Source of the DNA: Pseudomonas frederiksbergensis
Lineage (GTDB): Bacteria; Pseudomonadota; Gammaproteobacteria; Pseudomonadales; Pseudomonadaceae
Length of the DNA: 64,000 nucleotides
NCBI RefSeq assembly: GCF_003732665.1
Contig: NZ_MOBP01000012.1
Coordinates: 370,325-434,324 of the forward strand
Reading direction: 5' to 3'
In this document: positions 25,169 to 34,129 of the stretch, piece by piece
How the letters are laid out: every line of letters starts with the position of its first letter
Position numbering within the stretch: position 1 is the stretch's first letter
The notes under the pieces: model-generated
The model's input: only the letters and a program-made list of their open reading frames with translations
Told to the model about the DNA's origin: nothing
Databases searched by the model: none
Position numbers and translations under genes: made by a program

Positions 25169-26407
25169 TCACTTGAGCTGCGGCCCATTCCCGATCTGCC
25201 ACACAAACGGCGGCTCAGTCCCGTTAATCGCCCAATCCCCCACAATCCGCGCCTTGTAGATCACCGGATTATGCGACGACACCGTCCGCGCATTGCGCCA
25301 ATGCCGATCCAGTGATTTCCCTTGGCGCACATCCGAAGCCCCCAACGCATTGAACAACTCAGTGGTCGCACGCTGGATCAATTCGGTGACCACCACCTGC
25401 GCCTTGGCCGATTCGATTTCCGCCGCGACATTCGCCGCTTGCTCCAACGCTTGATCACCAGAGAAACGTGCCTCGTAAGCTTTCTGCGCCGGTTGCGCCG
25501 CCTTCAATGCACTGGCCTCGGCGGCATACACCAGCGCCGCGATTTCACCGACCACTTGCTGAATCTGCGCATCCTGACTCACATGTTGCGCATTGCCATG
25601 GCTGTAGATGCGTTTGCGCTCGCGCACGTGCTGCGCCACATCGCGTAATGCAGCGCGACCGATACCGGCCAGGGACGCCAGCAACACCAATTGATAAAAC
25701 GCCGTCTGGTATTTGAAGCGGGTGGCGAAGTCGATGATGTTCTCGGCGTCCACTTCGGCATCGATAAACCGCGAAGTGCCGCTACCGGTGGTGCGCTGGC
25801 CGAAACCGTCCCAGTCATCGCTCTGCACGATGCCCGGCTGGCGGGTGCGCACGGCGGCGATCACGTCGCCACCGGTGTCGCTGCGCTGGGCGTAGACGTC
25901 GATCCAGTCGGAGAAAAGGCTGCCGGTGCTGTAGAACTTTTCACCGTTGAGCCGCCATTGCTCGCCGTGGGGCGAGACTTTGGTGATGACATCGCCGATG
26001 GCCACGCTGCCGATTTCAGTCCAGGCGCAACCAATGATGTCGCCGGCCACGAAGCGCTTGAACCAGACGTCCCGCGCCGGACCGGGCGCAGCGTTGAGGC
26101 GGTCCTCGGCGAAAGCAAAGTGCCCGCGCAAGGCTTGCGGGACGTTGGAGTCGGCTTCGGCCAGTTCGATCAGCAGTTCAAACAGTTGCGGCACCGAGGC
26201 ACCGCCACCGCCGTATTCCACGGGCACGCGCACCGCGCCGAAACCGGCTTCCTTTAACCATTGAATCGGCTCGTAGGGCAGGCTGCGGGTTTGTTCGCGC
26301 TCAACGGCACCGGCGGCGATGCGAGTGAAGATCGGCCGAAAACGCGCGGCGAGGCTTTCGTAGTCGGTGCCGGTGGATAGGGGGTTGATTACCTGGTGAT
26401 CGGTCAT
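25169..26407 (-). CDS. SfnB/DszC-like acyl-CoA dehydrogenase-fold flavin monooxygenase
   Basis: A 412-residue protein from ATG 26407, with AAGGAG 8 bases upstream. The acyl-CoA dehydrogenase fold is evident (FGAVRVPVEYGGGGASVPQLFEL, GCAWTEIGS, WRLNGEKFYSTGSLFSDWIDVYA), but the catalytic Glu motif of true dehydrogenases is absent. The C-terminus has RHWRNARTVSSHNPVIYKARIVGDW, typical of DszC and of the SfnB/SfnC sulfur-acquisition proteins. It probably uses FMNH2 to oxidise a sulfur compound when sulfate is scarce. It is divergent from sfnG, and both carry sigma54-type promoter candidates. Confidence 0.85.
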   Translation of the reverse strand: MTDHQVINPLSTGTDYESLAARFRPIFTRIAAGAVEREQTRSLPYEPIQWLKEAGFGAVRVPVEYGGGGASVPQLFELLIELAEADSNVPQALRGHFAFAEDRLNAAPGPARDVWFKRFVAGDIIGCAWTEIGSVAIGDVITKVSPHGEQWRLNGEKFYSTGSLFSDWIDVYAQRSDTGGDVIAAVRTRQPGIVQSDDWDGFGQRTTGSGTSRFIDAEVDAENIIDFATRFKYQTAFYQLVLLASLAGIGRAALRDVAQHVRERKRIYSHGNAQHVSQDAQIQQVVGEIAALVYAAEASALKAAQPAQKAYEARFSGDQALEQAANVAAEIESAKAQVVVTELIQRATTELFNALGASDVRQGKSLDRHWRNARTVSSHNPVIYKARIVGDWAINGTEPPFVWQIGNGPQLK

Positions 26408-26447
26408 GGGACAGCTCCTTGGGGCGGCAGTGGATGCAGGGGGGGAT

Positions 26448-26463
26448 TGCACGGTCCATGCCG
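26448..26463 (-). promoter_or_regulatory. Sigma54 promoter candidate for the SfnB/DszC-like gene
   Basis: On the minus strand CGGCATGGACCGTGCA has the required GG-N10-GC spacing, with most consensus bases. It lies about 40 bp before ATG 26407. Confidence 0.55.
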
Positions 26464-26569
26464 GGGCTGTCGGGCCAGGGTTTATTGAAGGTTGCGGATT
26501 TCGGTGAAGCACCAACTGTTGCAGGACCAACAGCGCAACAGCAAATTGCCCCTGACACACCTCAATCCC

Positions 26570-26660
26570 TGTGGGAGCGGGCTTGCTCGCGAAGGCGGCC
26601 TGCCAGCCAATAAAGATGTTGAATGTGCAACCGCATTCGCGAGCAAGCCCGCTCCCACAG
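26570..26660. repeat. REP pair, head type A, long spacer
   Basis: Inverted type A heads around a spacer with GATGTTGAATGTGC, lying between the divergent sulfur genes and their promoters. Confidence 0.9.
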
Positions 26661-26698
26661 GGATCTCGGTCGACTCAGGACACTTGTGTTTTGCGCAC

Positions 26699-26714
26699 TG
26701 GCACGGTTGCTGCT
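26699..26714 (+). promoter_or_regulatory. Sigma54 promoter candidate for sfnG
   Basis: TGGCACGGTTGCTGCT is a near-perfect -24/-12 element with GG-N10-GC spacing. Expected start near 26725, about 30 bp before the sfnG ATG. SfnR, a sigma54-dependent activator, is known to control sfn genes in P. putida. Confidence 0.75.
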
Positions 26715-26753
26715 CTATCCCAAAGACTTTCCCAACGTCCCGAGGACACGCCA

Positions 26754-27848
26754 ATGAGTCAGCAAGCCGTCAAATTTGCCTACTGGGTGCCGAACGTCAG
26801 CGGCGGGCTGGTGGTCAGCAAGATCGAGCAGCGCACCCACTGGGGTATCGATTACAACCGCAAACTGGCGCAATTGGCCGAGGCGGCGGGGTTCGAATAC
26901 GCCCTGACCCAGATTCGCTTCACCGCCGGTTATGGCGCCGAGTTCCAGCACGAATCGGTCGCCTTCAGCCACGCGCTGCTGGCCGCCACCACCACACTCA
27001 AAGTCATCGCCGCGATCTTGCCCGGCCCGTGGCAACCGGCGCTGGCGGCCAAGCAACTGGCGACCATCGATCAACTCACCAATGGCCGGGTGGCGGTGAA
27101 CATCGTCAGCGGCTGGTTCAAGGGCGAATTCCAAGCCATCGGCGAGCACTGGCTGGAGCACGACGAACGTTATCGCCGCTCCGAAGAATTCATCCGCTCG
27201 CTCAAGGGCATCTGGAGCCAGGACAACTTCACCTTCCGTGGCGACTTCTACCGTTTCGACAATTACAGCCTCAAGCCCAAACCCCTGGGCCAGCCGGAAA
27301 TCTTTCAGGGCGGCAGCTCCCGCGCAGCAAGAGACATGGCGGCGCGGGTGTCCGATTGGTACTTCACCAACGGCAACACCCCGGAAGGCATCAAGGCCCA
27401 GGTCGATGACATTCGGGTCAAGGCTGCGGCGAACAATCATTCGGTGAAGGTCGGGGTGAACGCTTTTGTCATCGCCCGCGACACCGAAGAAGAAGCCCGC
27501 GCCGTGCTGGCGCAGATCATCGACGAGGCCGATCCGGAAGCGGTGAATGCCTTTGGCGATGCGGCGAAACAGGCGGGCAGGGCGTCGCCGGAAGGCGAGG
27601 GCAACTGGGCCAAGTCCACGTTCGAGGACCTGGTGCAGTACAACGACGGCTTCAAGACCAACCTGATCGGCACGCCGCAGCAGATTGCCGAGCGGATTGT
27701 GGCGTTGAAAGCGGTGGGGGTGGATCTGGTGCTGGCGGGGTTCCTGCATTTCCAGGAAGAGGTGGAGTATTTCGGTAAGCGGGTGTTGCCGTTGGTACGA
27801 GAGCTTGAAGCCAAAGCTAGCGTGAAGGAACAAGCCGCAGTCGCCTGA
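26754..27848 (+). CDS. sfnG: FMNH2-dependent dimethylsulfone monooxygenase SfnG
   Basis: A 364-residue bacterial luciferase-like (SsuD family) TIM-barrel protein. It starts MSQQAVKFAYWVPNVSGGL and contains QIRFTAGYGAEFQHESVAFSHALL, NIVSGWFKGEF and a C-terminal DLVLAGFLHFQEEVEYFG, which I recognise as SfnG. It converts dimethylsulfone to methanesulfinate using FMNH2 from a separate reductase, feeding the sulfonate sulfur pathway. No flavin reductase or SfnR gene is in the window. The start ATG 26754 lies about 30 bp below the predicted sigma54 start site. Confidence 0.95.
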   Translation: MSQQAVKFAYWVPNVSGGLVVSKIEQRTHWGIDYNRKLAQLAEAAGFEYALTQIRFTAGYGAEFQHESVAFSHALLAATTTLKVIAAILPGPWQPALAAKQLATIDQLTNGRVAVNIVSGWFKGEFQAIGEHWLEHDERYRRSEEFIRSLKGIWSQDNFTFRGDFYRFDNYSLKPKPLGQPEIFQGGSSRAARDMAARVSDWYFTNGNTPEGIKAQVDDIRVKAAANNHSVKVGVNAFVIARDTEEEARAVLAQIIDEADPEAVNAFGDAAKQAGRASPEGEGNWAKSTFEDLVQYNDGFKTNLIGTPQQIAERIVALKAVGVDLVLAGFLHFQEEVEYFGKRVLPLVRELEAKASVKEQAAVA

Positions 27849-27861
27849 ACACCGTAACCCT

Positions 27862-27954
27862 TGTAGGAGCGAGGCTTGCCCGCGAAGGCGGTGTGTCAGA
27901 CAGCATTGATGTCGACTGACACGGCCTCTTCGCGGGCAAGCCTCGCTCCTACAG
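27862..27954. repeat. REP pair, head type B, long spacer
   Basis: Inverted type B heads with the spacer GGTGTGTCAG...GACACGGCC, between convergent sfnG and DUF1348 genes. Confidence 0.9.
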
Positions 27955-27964
27955 GGTGATGTGT

Positions 27965-28444
27965 TTACAGACCGAGGTCGGAAAGGCCCGGATGATCGTC
28001 AGGACGACGCCCCAACGGCCAATGGAATTTGCGCTCGCTTTCCTTGATCGGCAGATCGTTGATGCAGGCAAAACGATTGGCCATCAAACCATTCTCATCA
28101 AACTCCCAGTTTTCATTGCCGTAGGAGCGGAACCAGTTGCCCGAGTCGTCGTGCCATTCATAGGCGTAGCGCACGGCGATGCGGTTACCGGTGAAGGCCC
28201 AGAGTTCCTTGATCAAGCGGTAGTCCAGTTCCTTGGCCCATTTGCGGGTCAGGAAACCTTTGGCTTCTTCCCGGTTGTAGGCGAATTCGGCGCGGTTACG
28301 CCATTTGGTGTCCAGGGTATAGGCCAGGGACACGCGCTGCGGGTCCCGGGAGTTCCAGCCGTCTTCGGCCAGGCGAACTTTTTCGATGGCCGATTCACGG
28401 GTGAACGGCGGCAATGGCGGACGAACTTCGGCATTAGATGACAT
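27965..28444 (-). CDS. DUF1348 NTF2-like protein
   Basis: A 159-residue protein with an NTF2/SnoaL-like cone fold pattern: EKVRLAEDGWNSRDPQRVSLAYT, WRNRAEFAYNREEAKGFLTRKW, and RYAYEWHDDSGNWFRSYGNENWEFDENGLM. This is the DUF1348 family; no enzyme activity is established that I know. It is preceded 50 bp upstream by a TetR gene on the same strand, so the two are probably co-transcribed. Confidence 0.87.
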   Translation of the reverse strand: MSSNAEVRPPLPPFTRESAIEKVRLAEDGWNSRDPQRVSLAYTLDTKWRNRAEFAYNREEAKGFLTRKWAKELDYRLIKELWAFTGNRIAVRYAYEWHDDSGNWFRSYGNENWEFDENGLMANRFACINDLPIKESERKFHWPLGRRPDDHPGLSDLGL

Positions 28445-28494
28445 TTGAATGTCTCCTTATAAAACTAAAGTTAAAACACGGCTTGATTAAGCAG

Positions 28495-29058
28495 TTACAG
28501 GTCCAATAACTTTCGCGCCATGCATTGCGCATTATCGGCGGCACTGTGATCACCCATCACAAGCGCTACGGTAATGGCCCCATCGATCAGGATCAGCAAC
28601 TGTTTGGCCAGTGCCTGCGGGTCGGTGGCGCCATGTTCGGTGCAAAGCTCGAGCACATAGTCGAGCAGTTTCTGTTTGTGGTCTTTGGCAACCAGGCGCA
28701 CCGGGTCTTGTGGGTCGCCGGTTTCGCCGCTGGTGTTGATAAACGCGCAGCCGCGGAAGCCCTCGGAATCAAACCAGGCCCGGAGCACGGTAAACAGGTT
28801 GAGCAACCGGTCTGCCGGGGTAGGCGCCTTGTCGACTTCAGTCCGATACCAGTTCATCCAGCGTACGTCGCGGCGTTGCAGGGCCGCGACGGTGAGCTCC
28901 TCCTTGTTGGCGAAGTAGCGGTAAATACTCTTCCTGGAAACGCCGGCGGTTTTCACCAGAAGATCCATGCCGGTGGCAGCGATGCCACTTTTGTAGATCA
29001 ACTTTTCGGTGACATCCAGGATGATGTTGCGTGTGTCGTTGCTAGTGATTTCGTTCAT
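28495..29058 (-). CDS. TetR-family transcriptional regulator
   Basis: A 187-residue repressor beginning MNEITSNDTRNII. The helix-turn-helix is KSGIAATGMDLLVKTAGVSRKSIYRYFANKEELTVAALQRRD, followed by a ligand domain with the AcrR/YcdC-like DSEGFRGCAFINTSGE segment. ATG 29058 is preferred to an in-frame TTG. There is no ribosome site at normal distance, and the promoter reading (see next entry) suggests a leaderless mRNA. It probably represses itself and the downstream DUF1348 gene. Confidence 0.88.
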   Translation of the reverse strand: MNEITSNDTRNIILDVTEKLIYKSGIAATGMDLLVKTAGVSRKSIYRYFANKEELTVAALQRRDVRWMNWYRTEVDKAPTPADRLLNLFTVLRAWFDSEGFRGCAFINTSGETGDPQDPVRLVAKDHKQKLLDYVLELCTEHGATDPQALAKQLLILIDGAITVALVMGDHSAADNAQCMARKLLDL

Positions 29059-29064
29059 GGGCAA

Positions 29065-29093
29065 ACAGTAGAACGATCGTTCTCCTTGGTCAA
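29065..29093 (-). promoter_or_regulatory. TetR promoter with palindromic operator in the spacer
   Basis: On the minus strand a TTGACC -35 (29093-29088) and TACTGT -10 (29070-29065) are 17 bp apart. The perfect palindrome AGAACGATCGTTCT (29070-29083) fills the spacer. The start site would fall at or next to the ATG. Confidence 0.65.
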
Positions 29094-29122
29094 GCGGATA
29101 TTTTTTGCGCCTGTGAAATTGT

Positions 29123-29189
29123 CTTCGCGGGCAAGCCTCGCTCCTACAGGGGAATGCGTTTAACTGTAGGAGCGAGGCTTGCCCGCGAA
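29123..29189. repeat. REP pair, head type B, short spacer
   Basis: Inverted type B heads with a GGGAATGCG spacer between the TetR promoter and pssA. Confidence 0.9.
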
Positions 29190-29275
29190 GAGGCCTTCAC
29201 AGACACTCACAAGACCCAAGGCGATCCATGGTGTAAGCTCTCGGGTTCTTCGGATTCGACCTTTTTGCGAGCCTT

Positions 29276-30619
29276 ATGCCGTCGCTTTTCAAACGCTCTC
29301 TGCTGCCCAAACTGCGCAGTTTTCCGCTGACCGCCGATGCCGTCACCATTCTTTCCGGCGCCGCCGAATATCGGCGTTGCCTGCTGGAGAAAATCGCCCA
29401 GGCGACCCAGCGTATCTATATCGTCGCGCTGTACCTGCAACAGGACGAAGCCGGCCAGGAAATCCTCGATGCCTTGCACGCCGCCAAACTGGCGCGTCCG
29501 GAGCTGGACGTGGTGGTCGTCGTCGACTGGTTGCGCGCCCAGCGTGGCTTGATCGGTGCCGGCAAGCAGCCGGGCAATTCGGCCTGGTATCAGGAAATGA
29601 CCCGCACCCACGCCAGCGTTGTGCCGGTGTACGGCGTGCCGGTGCAGACCCGCGAGTTGTTCGGCGTGCTGCATTTGAAGGGCTTCGTGATCGACGATTG
29701 CGTGATCTACAGCGGCGCCAGCCTGAACAACGTCTACCTGCACAAATTCGACAAGTACCGCTACGACCGCTATCACCTGCTGCAAAACGCCGCGCTGGCG
29801 GACTCCATGCAGCACCTGATCCAGCACGGCCTGATCGCCTCCAAAGCGGTGCATCGCCTCGACCTGCCGAACCTGCCCACCACCCGCAGCCTGCGCAACG
29901 ACATCGGCGACCTGCGCAGCCGCCTCAAGCACGCGACCTACGACACCACGGTCGGCAGCACGGCCAAGGGCGGTCTGTCGGTAGCCCCGTTGCTCGGCGT
30001 CGGCAAGAACAACCCCTTGAGCCGGGTGATCTGCGAGTTGATCGCCAGCGCCCAGCATCAACTGACCATCTGCACGCCGTACTTCAACCTGCCGCTGCAA
30101 GTGACCCGCGAGATCAACCGCGCCCTGGCCCGTGGGGTGAAGATCGACATCATCGTCGGCGACAAGACCGCCAACGACTTCTACATCCCGCCGAGCGAGC
30201 CGTTTAAAGTCATCGCGGCGCTGCCGTACCTCTACGAAATCAGCCTGCGCCGCTTCGCCAAGCGCCATCAGCGCGACATCGACAACGGCCAGTTGAACCT
30301 GCACCTGTGGCGTGACGGCGACAACACCTATCACCTCAAGGGCATGTGGATCGATCAGCGCTACACCTTGCTGACCGGTAACAACCTCAACCCACGGGCA
30401 TTCCGGCTCGATCTGGAAAACGCGTTGCTGATCGACGACCCGAAAAGCGAGTTGCAGGCACCGCGTAATAAGGAACTGGCAGAGATTTACGAGAATACCC
30501 GGCGCGTCGAGCGTTACATGGACCTGGAAACCCTGCCGGAATACCCGGGGGCGGTGGCCAAGTTTCTCAAGCGGGTGAGTCGGGTGCGGATTGAGCGGTT
30601 GCTCTATCGGATGTTGTGA
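29276..30619 (+). CDS. pssA: CDP-diacylglycerol-serine O-phosphatidyltransferase PssA
   Basis: A 447-residue phospholipase D-superfamily phosphatidylserine synthase, the first committed step to phosphatidylethanolamine. Both HKD-type active-site motifs are present: HLKGFVIDDCVIYSGASLNN and HLKGMWIDQRYTLLTGNNLN. Length and the ending RIERLLYRML fit the gammaproteobacterial peripheral-membrane enzyme. It is a single gene, flanked by REP pairs on both sides. Confidence 0.93.
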   Translation: MPSLFKRSLLPKLRSFPLTADAVTILSGAAEYRRCLLEKIAQATQRIYIVALYLQQDEAGQEILDALHAAKLARPELDVVVVVDWLRAQRGLIGAGKQPGNSAWYQEMTRTHASVVPVYGVPVQTRELFGVLHLKGFVIDDCVIYSGASLNNVYLHKFDKYRYDRYHLLQNAALADSMQHLIQHGLIASKAVHRLDLPNLPTTRSLRNDIGDLRSRLKHATYDTTVGSTAKGGLSVAPLLGVGKNNPLSRVICELIASAQHQLTICTPYFNLPLQVTREINRALARGVKIDIIVGDKTANDFYIPPSEPFKVIAALPYLYEISLRRFAKRHQRDIDNGQLNLHLWRDGDNTYHLKGMWIDQRYTLLTGNNLNPRAFRLDLENALLIDDPKSELQAPRNKELAEIYENTRRVERYMDLETLPEYPGAVAKFLKRVSRVRIERLLYRML

Positions 30620-30661
30620 GGAGTAACACAGGCTGGTTGCTGTGTTGATTGTAAGAAAGCC

Positions 30662-30736
30662 TTCGCGAGCAAGCCCGCTCCCACATTGAGTTTGTGATCG
30701 ACACAAAACTCATGTGGGAGCGGGCTTGCTCGCGAA
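30662..30736. repeat. REP pair, head type A
   Basis: Inverted type A heads with an unusual spacer containing its own inverted repeat (AGTTTTGTG versus CACAAACT region), between convergent pssA and the iron operon. Confidence 0.9.
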
Positions 30737-30761
30737 GGGGCCCAACCAGACGCTGAAAGTC

Positions 30762-31586
30762 TTAGTTCAGACCCAACTTCCCACGCAACGTCGACAAATC
30801 TTCCGCCAAGGTATTCACCGGCCCAACCAGCGCCTTACGGTCAGCTTCTTTCACTTTGTCGTAAGTCTCGAAACCGCCATCTTTGGTTTTGTACTTGGCC
30901 AGGATCTTGTCCACGGTCGCAAAGTTCTTGTCGACCTTGGCGATAAAGGCTTTGTCCTGCTTCTCGATCTGCGGGTGGAACAGGTCGACGATTTTCTTCG
31001 CGCCGTCGATGTTGCCCTGGAAGTCATAGAGGTCGGTATGGCTGTAGCGGTCTTCTTCACCGGAGATCTTGGTGGCCGCGACTTCTTCCAGCAGGGCAGC
31101 GGCGCCGCCCACCACTTTCTCAGGCGGGAAGGTCAGGCCGGCGACACGGGCCTGCAGGTCCTTGACGTCCTTGTTCAGGCCATCAGCCAGGTCGTCCAGG
31201 CCTTTGGTGCTCTTTTCCGAGAACAGGGTGTATTCGATACGATGAAAACCGGTGAAGTCTTCGGCTTTCACGCCTTTTTCGTGGTCGTCGACCCGGGAGT
31301 CGATGGACGCATCCAGGTCACTGAACAGCTCGGCAATCGGCTCGATCGACTCGTAGTAGACGCGGGTCGGGGCGTAGAGCTTCTGGGCGGTGGCCAGGTC
31401 GCCTTTTTTCACGGCGTCGGTGAACTTCTGAGTGTGTTCGCCCAGTTGGTCCAGTTGTTCGGTGACGTAGATCTTGTAGTCCGAGACCGGTCCCACCAGA
31501 TCCAGCGGCGCCGTCGCCGCGAAAGCCGAAAACGGGGTGTTGAGCAAGCCAAGGGTCAGCATTAAAGCGAGTGGCGACTTTTTCAT
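30762..31586 (-). CDS. EfeO-type M75 (imelysin-like) periplasmic iron-binding protein
   Basis: A 274-residue secreted protein with a Sec signal ending NTPFSAFA. It is an M75/imelysin domain without the cupredoxin domain of classical EfeO. The iron-binding HxxE motif is present in FTGFHRIEYTLF, followed by EEDRYSHTDLYDFQGNIDGAKKIVDLF. It is the last gene of the efe operon, 22 bp after efeB. It probably binds ferrous or ferric iron in the periplasm and assists EfeUOB. Algp7-like single-domain proteins are known from alginate-using bacteria. Confidence 0.88.
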   Translation of the reverse strand: MKKSPLALMLTLGLLNTPFSAFAATAPLDLVGPVSDYKIYVTEQLDQLGEHTQKFTDAVKKGDLATAQKLYAPTRVYYESIEPIAELFSDLDASIDSRVDDHEKGVKAEDFTGFHRIEYTLFSEKSTKGLDDLADGLNKDVKDLQARVAGLTFPPEKVVGGAAALLEEVAATKISGEEDRYSHTDLYDFQGNIDGAKKIVDLFHPQIEKQDKAFIAKVDKNFATVDKILAKYKTKDGGFETYDKVKEADRKALVGPVNTLAEDLSTLRGKLGLN

Positions 31587-31607
31587 GGGACGGTTCCGTG
31601 TTGGGGG

Positions 31608-32903
31608 TTATGCAGTTTTTGTGGGTTGTGTAGCGTTGAGCAGCGAGCGACCGATGAAATCCTTGTCGCCCGTGACACCCGGCAAGGTGAAGAAGTACCC
31701 GCCGCCCACTGGCTTGAGGTATTCCTCCAACGGTTCGCCGTTGAGTCGGGTCTGGACGGTGATGAAGCCTTTTTCCAGGTCGGCCTGGTAGCAGATGAAC
31801 AACAGGCCCATTTCCAGTTGGCCGTTCTTGTTCACGCCGTTGGAATAGTTGAACGGCCGGCGCAGGATCAGGTTGGCTTGGGTCGCGGCGGTGCGCGGGT
31901 TGGCCAGGCGGATGTGCGCATCGAGCTTGGTCAGCTTGCCTTCCGGGTCCTTGGCGTAGTCCGGGACTTGGGTTTCCTGGGCGCCCCCCATGGGCGCGCC
32001 GGTGGTTTTGACCCGGCCGATAATGCTTTCCTGCTCCTGCAACGGTGTGCGGTCCCAGCGCTCAACGAAGTTGCGGATGATCCGCACCGCTTGATAGCTG
32101 CCATTCGCGGCCCAGGCCGGTTCGTCGCTGCCGGGCTGCACCCAGACGATGCTGTCCATGGTCTTGGCATCGTTGGAATCGGGGTTGGCCGAACCATCGC
32201 GAAAACCAAGGAAGTTGCGCGCACTTTGCGCCGGCACACCGGGTTTGGCGGGCGCTTGCGGCGGCACACTGCCTTCCTGTTTCCAGCGCACCAGCAGCAG
32301 GTCTGGCAGGTTTTTCACGATATCGCGCAGGGCGTGGATGTTGGTGTCGGCGGTGTTGGAACAGAACTGCAAACTCAAGTCGCCGTGGCAGCAATCCGCC
32401 TCCAGGGCATCGTTGGGGAAACCGACCATGCGAATCAGGCGCTTGGGCTTGGCACCGGCCAGGCCGAAACGCTCATCGAACAGCGATTCGCCGACCGACA
32501 CGGTGATGGTCAGGTTGTCCGGCGTCACCACCGGGCCGAGAATCCCCGAATCCACGGGCGGCAATTTCGGATCGACCTGAGTCACCGGGCCGCCCTTCAT
32601 CAGGAACGCGATGCGCTCGTTGAGGGTGCGGAACAAACGCTCCAGATCATCACGGTCGCTGGCCAGCACATCGAACGAGACCAACATGCCCGACGCCGGG
32701 CGCGGGGTGACGATGCCGGTCTGGTGCACGCCATGAAAGTCATGGCGGTCTTCGGTCTTTTCACTGCTCGGTGCTTCGGTGACCTGGCTGGACGCGGCCA
32801 TCGCCGGGCAGCTCAGGGCGCTGCCAGCCAACGCGACACCGGCGGCGCCCATGCCCATCAAGACGCGGCGACGCTGGGCGGAAAACTGTTCTAAGTCTTT
32901 CAT
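31608..32903 (-). CDS. efeB: EfeB, Tat-exported Dyp-type haem peroxidase / deferrochelatase
   Basis: A 431-residue protein. The N-terminal twin-arginine signal is AQRRRVLMGMGAAGVALAG with a cut near PAMAAS. The Dyp peroxidase motif GFRDG (NFLGFRDGSANPD) and the proximal His region LDAHIRLANPR are present. It acts in the periplasm, oxidising ferrous iron for uptake and possibly removing iron from haem. It is third in the efeU-efeO-efeB operon, 18 bp after efeO. Confidence 0.93.
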   Translation of the reverse strand: MKDLEQFSAQRRRVLMGMGAAGVALAGSALSCPAMAASSQVTEAPSSEKTEDRHDFHGVHQTGIVTPRPASGMLVSFDVLASDRDDLERLFRTLNERIAFLMKGGPVTQVDPKLPPVDSGILGPVVTPDNLTITVSVGESLFDERFGLAGAKPKRLIRMVGFPNDALEADCCHGDLSLQFCSNTADTNIHALRDIVKNLPDLLLVRWKQEGSVPPQAPAKPGVPAQSARNFLGFRDGSANPDSNDAKTMDSIVWVQPGSDEPAWAANGSYQAVRIIRNFVERWDRTPLQEQESIIGRVKTTGAPMGGAQETQVPDYAKDPEGKLTKLDAHIRLANPRTAATQANLILRRPFNYSNGVNKNGQLEMGLLFICYQADLEKGFITVQTRLNGEPLEEYLKPVGGGYFFTLPGVTGDKDFIGRSLLNATQPTKTA

Positions 32904-32921
32904 CTAAATGTCGTCTTCTGC

Positions 32922-34121
32922 TTACAGGCCGGAAAGGCCAAGGGCTGGATCGATTTCGTCGAGTACGGTGGCCAGGGCTTTGGCCTTGTCGGCGATCTGT
33001 TTGCGCTGTTCGGCACTGACCGTGTCGTAGCTGGCGTAGCCGTCCTTGACCTTGAAGCCGTTGAGTTCGGCGTCGAAATCGTTGATGGCGCTGTCGATCT
33101 TCGGCAGCAGCTCGGCGGCAGACTTGCTCAGCAATGGCCGCAACAGGTCGACCACTTTGCGTGCTGCGTCGAGGTTGGCGGCAAAACCGTTCAGGTCGGT
33201 GTGGCTGTAGCGTTCTTCTTCACCGCTGCTGGCGCGCACGTCGGCGATGCTGTTGAGGTTGCGCACCACGATGCTGACCAATTGCTCGGGTGGCAGGGAC
33301 TGGGCGAGCAATTGCTGCTTGAGCGTGGTGATGTCGATGATCAACTGCATGGCCACTGGCGTCAGGGCGTCGAGTTTGCGTTGCTGGAACAGCGCGTATT
33401 CGAGGCGATGGAAACCGGTGAAGGCCGGATCCTGTTCGCGTTTTTCGAAGTAATCGGCGCGGGCGTTGACGGGATTGTCCAGCTCGGCCAGACGCTGGGC
33501 GGCGGGGGCGATCCGTTGATAGGCGGCGCGGGCCGGTACGTAAAGGGCTTGGGCCTGGGCCAGATCGCCGGCCTCGATGGCGTCTTTGAGCGCGGTCGTG
33601 GCTTTGATCAGCGCGCTGCTCTGGCTGCTCAGGTACACGCGGAACTCCGAAAGCGGACCGATGAACGCAACCATCGATGGCCGGGCCTTGGCGGCGGCAT
33701 CGGAGGCGGCGGTCGGGGTCACGTGCAAGGTGCCCCGTGGGTTGCTCAGCAAACCGCAAGTGATCGCGTAGTCACCGGGGGCCAGGTTGGCGTTGATCAC
33801 CTGGCTCAGGCCCGGGGCGATGTTTTCCCGTTCTTCGACCACCAGCACGCCGTCGAGGATTTCCCATTCCACGGCCCGGTCGGAGCGGTTGACGATGCGA
33901 AAACTCGAATGCCCGGCCGGGACCGTCAGTGCATTCGGCTCGCAACTTTTAGGGTGAATGTTCACCACCACTTCGTCGTGGTTGGTCTGGCGCTTTTCGG
34001 CGGCCATTTTCGAGGCGTAGTAGAACAGGCCACCGGCGGCGATCATCACGATCACCGAACCGGCCACCGCCCAGCGCAACGCGCGGGGAGGGGAAGCCAC
34101 GGGAGGAGTTGGCGTTGACAT
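32922..34121 (-). CDS. efeO: EfeO, cupredoxin and M75 domain iron-uptake protein
   Basis: A 399-residue protein from ATG 34121, 8 bp after efeU. An N-terminal anchor helix (ALRWAVAGSVIVMIAAGGLFYYA) precedes a cupredoxin domain (HPKSCEPNALTVPAGHSSFRIVN, DYAITCGLL), then the M75 domain with FHRLEYALF (HxxE) and SGEEERYSHTDLNGFAANLDAARKVVDLL. It captures and possibly oxidises iron for the EfeU channel. The longer open frame upstream overlaps efeU and is not coding. Confidence 0.93.
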   Translation of the reverse strand: MSTPTPPVASPPRALRWAVAGSVIVMIAAGGLFYYASKMAAEKRQTNHDEVVVNIHPKSCEPNALTVPAGHSSFRIVNRSDRAVEWEILDGVLVVEERENIAPGLSQVINANLAPGDYAITCGLLSNPRGTLHVTPTAASDAAAKARPSMVAFIGPLSEFRVYLSSQSSALIKATTALKDAIEAGDLAQAQALYVPARAAYQRIAPAAQRLAELDNPVNARADYFEKREQDPAFTGFHRLEYALFQQRKLDALTPVAMQLIIDITTLKQQLLAQSLPPEQLVSIVVRNLNSIADVRASSGEEERYSHTDLNGFAANLDAARKVVDLLRPLLSKSAAELLPKIDSAINDFDAELNGFKVKDGYASYDTVSAEQRKQIADKAKALATVLDEIDPALGLSGL

Positions 34122-34129
34122 GAAAGCCC

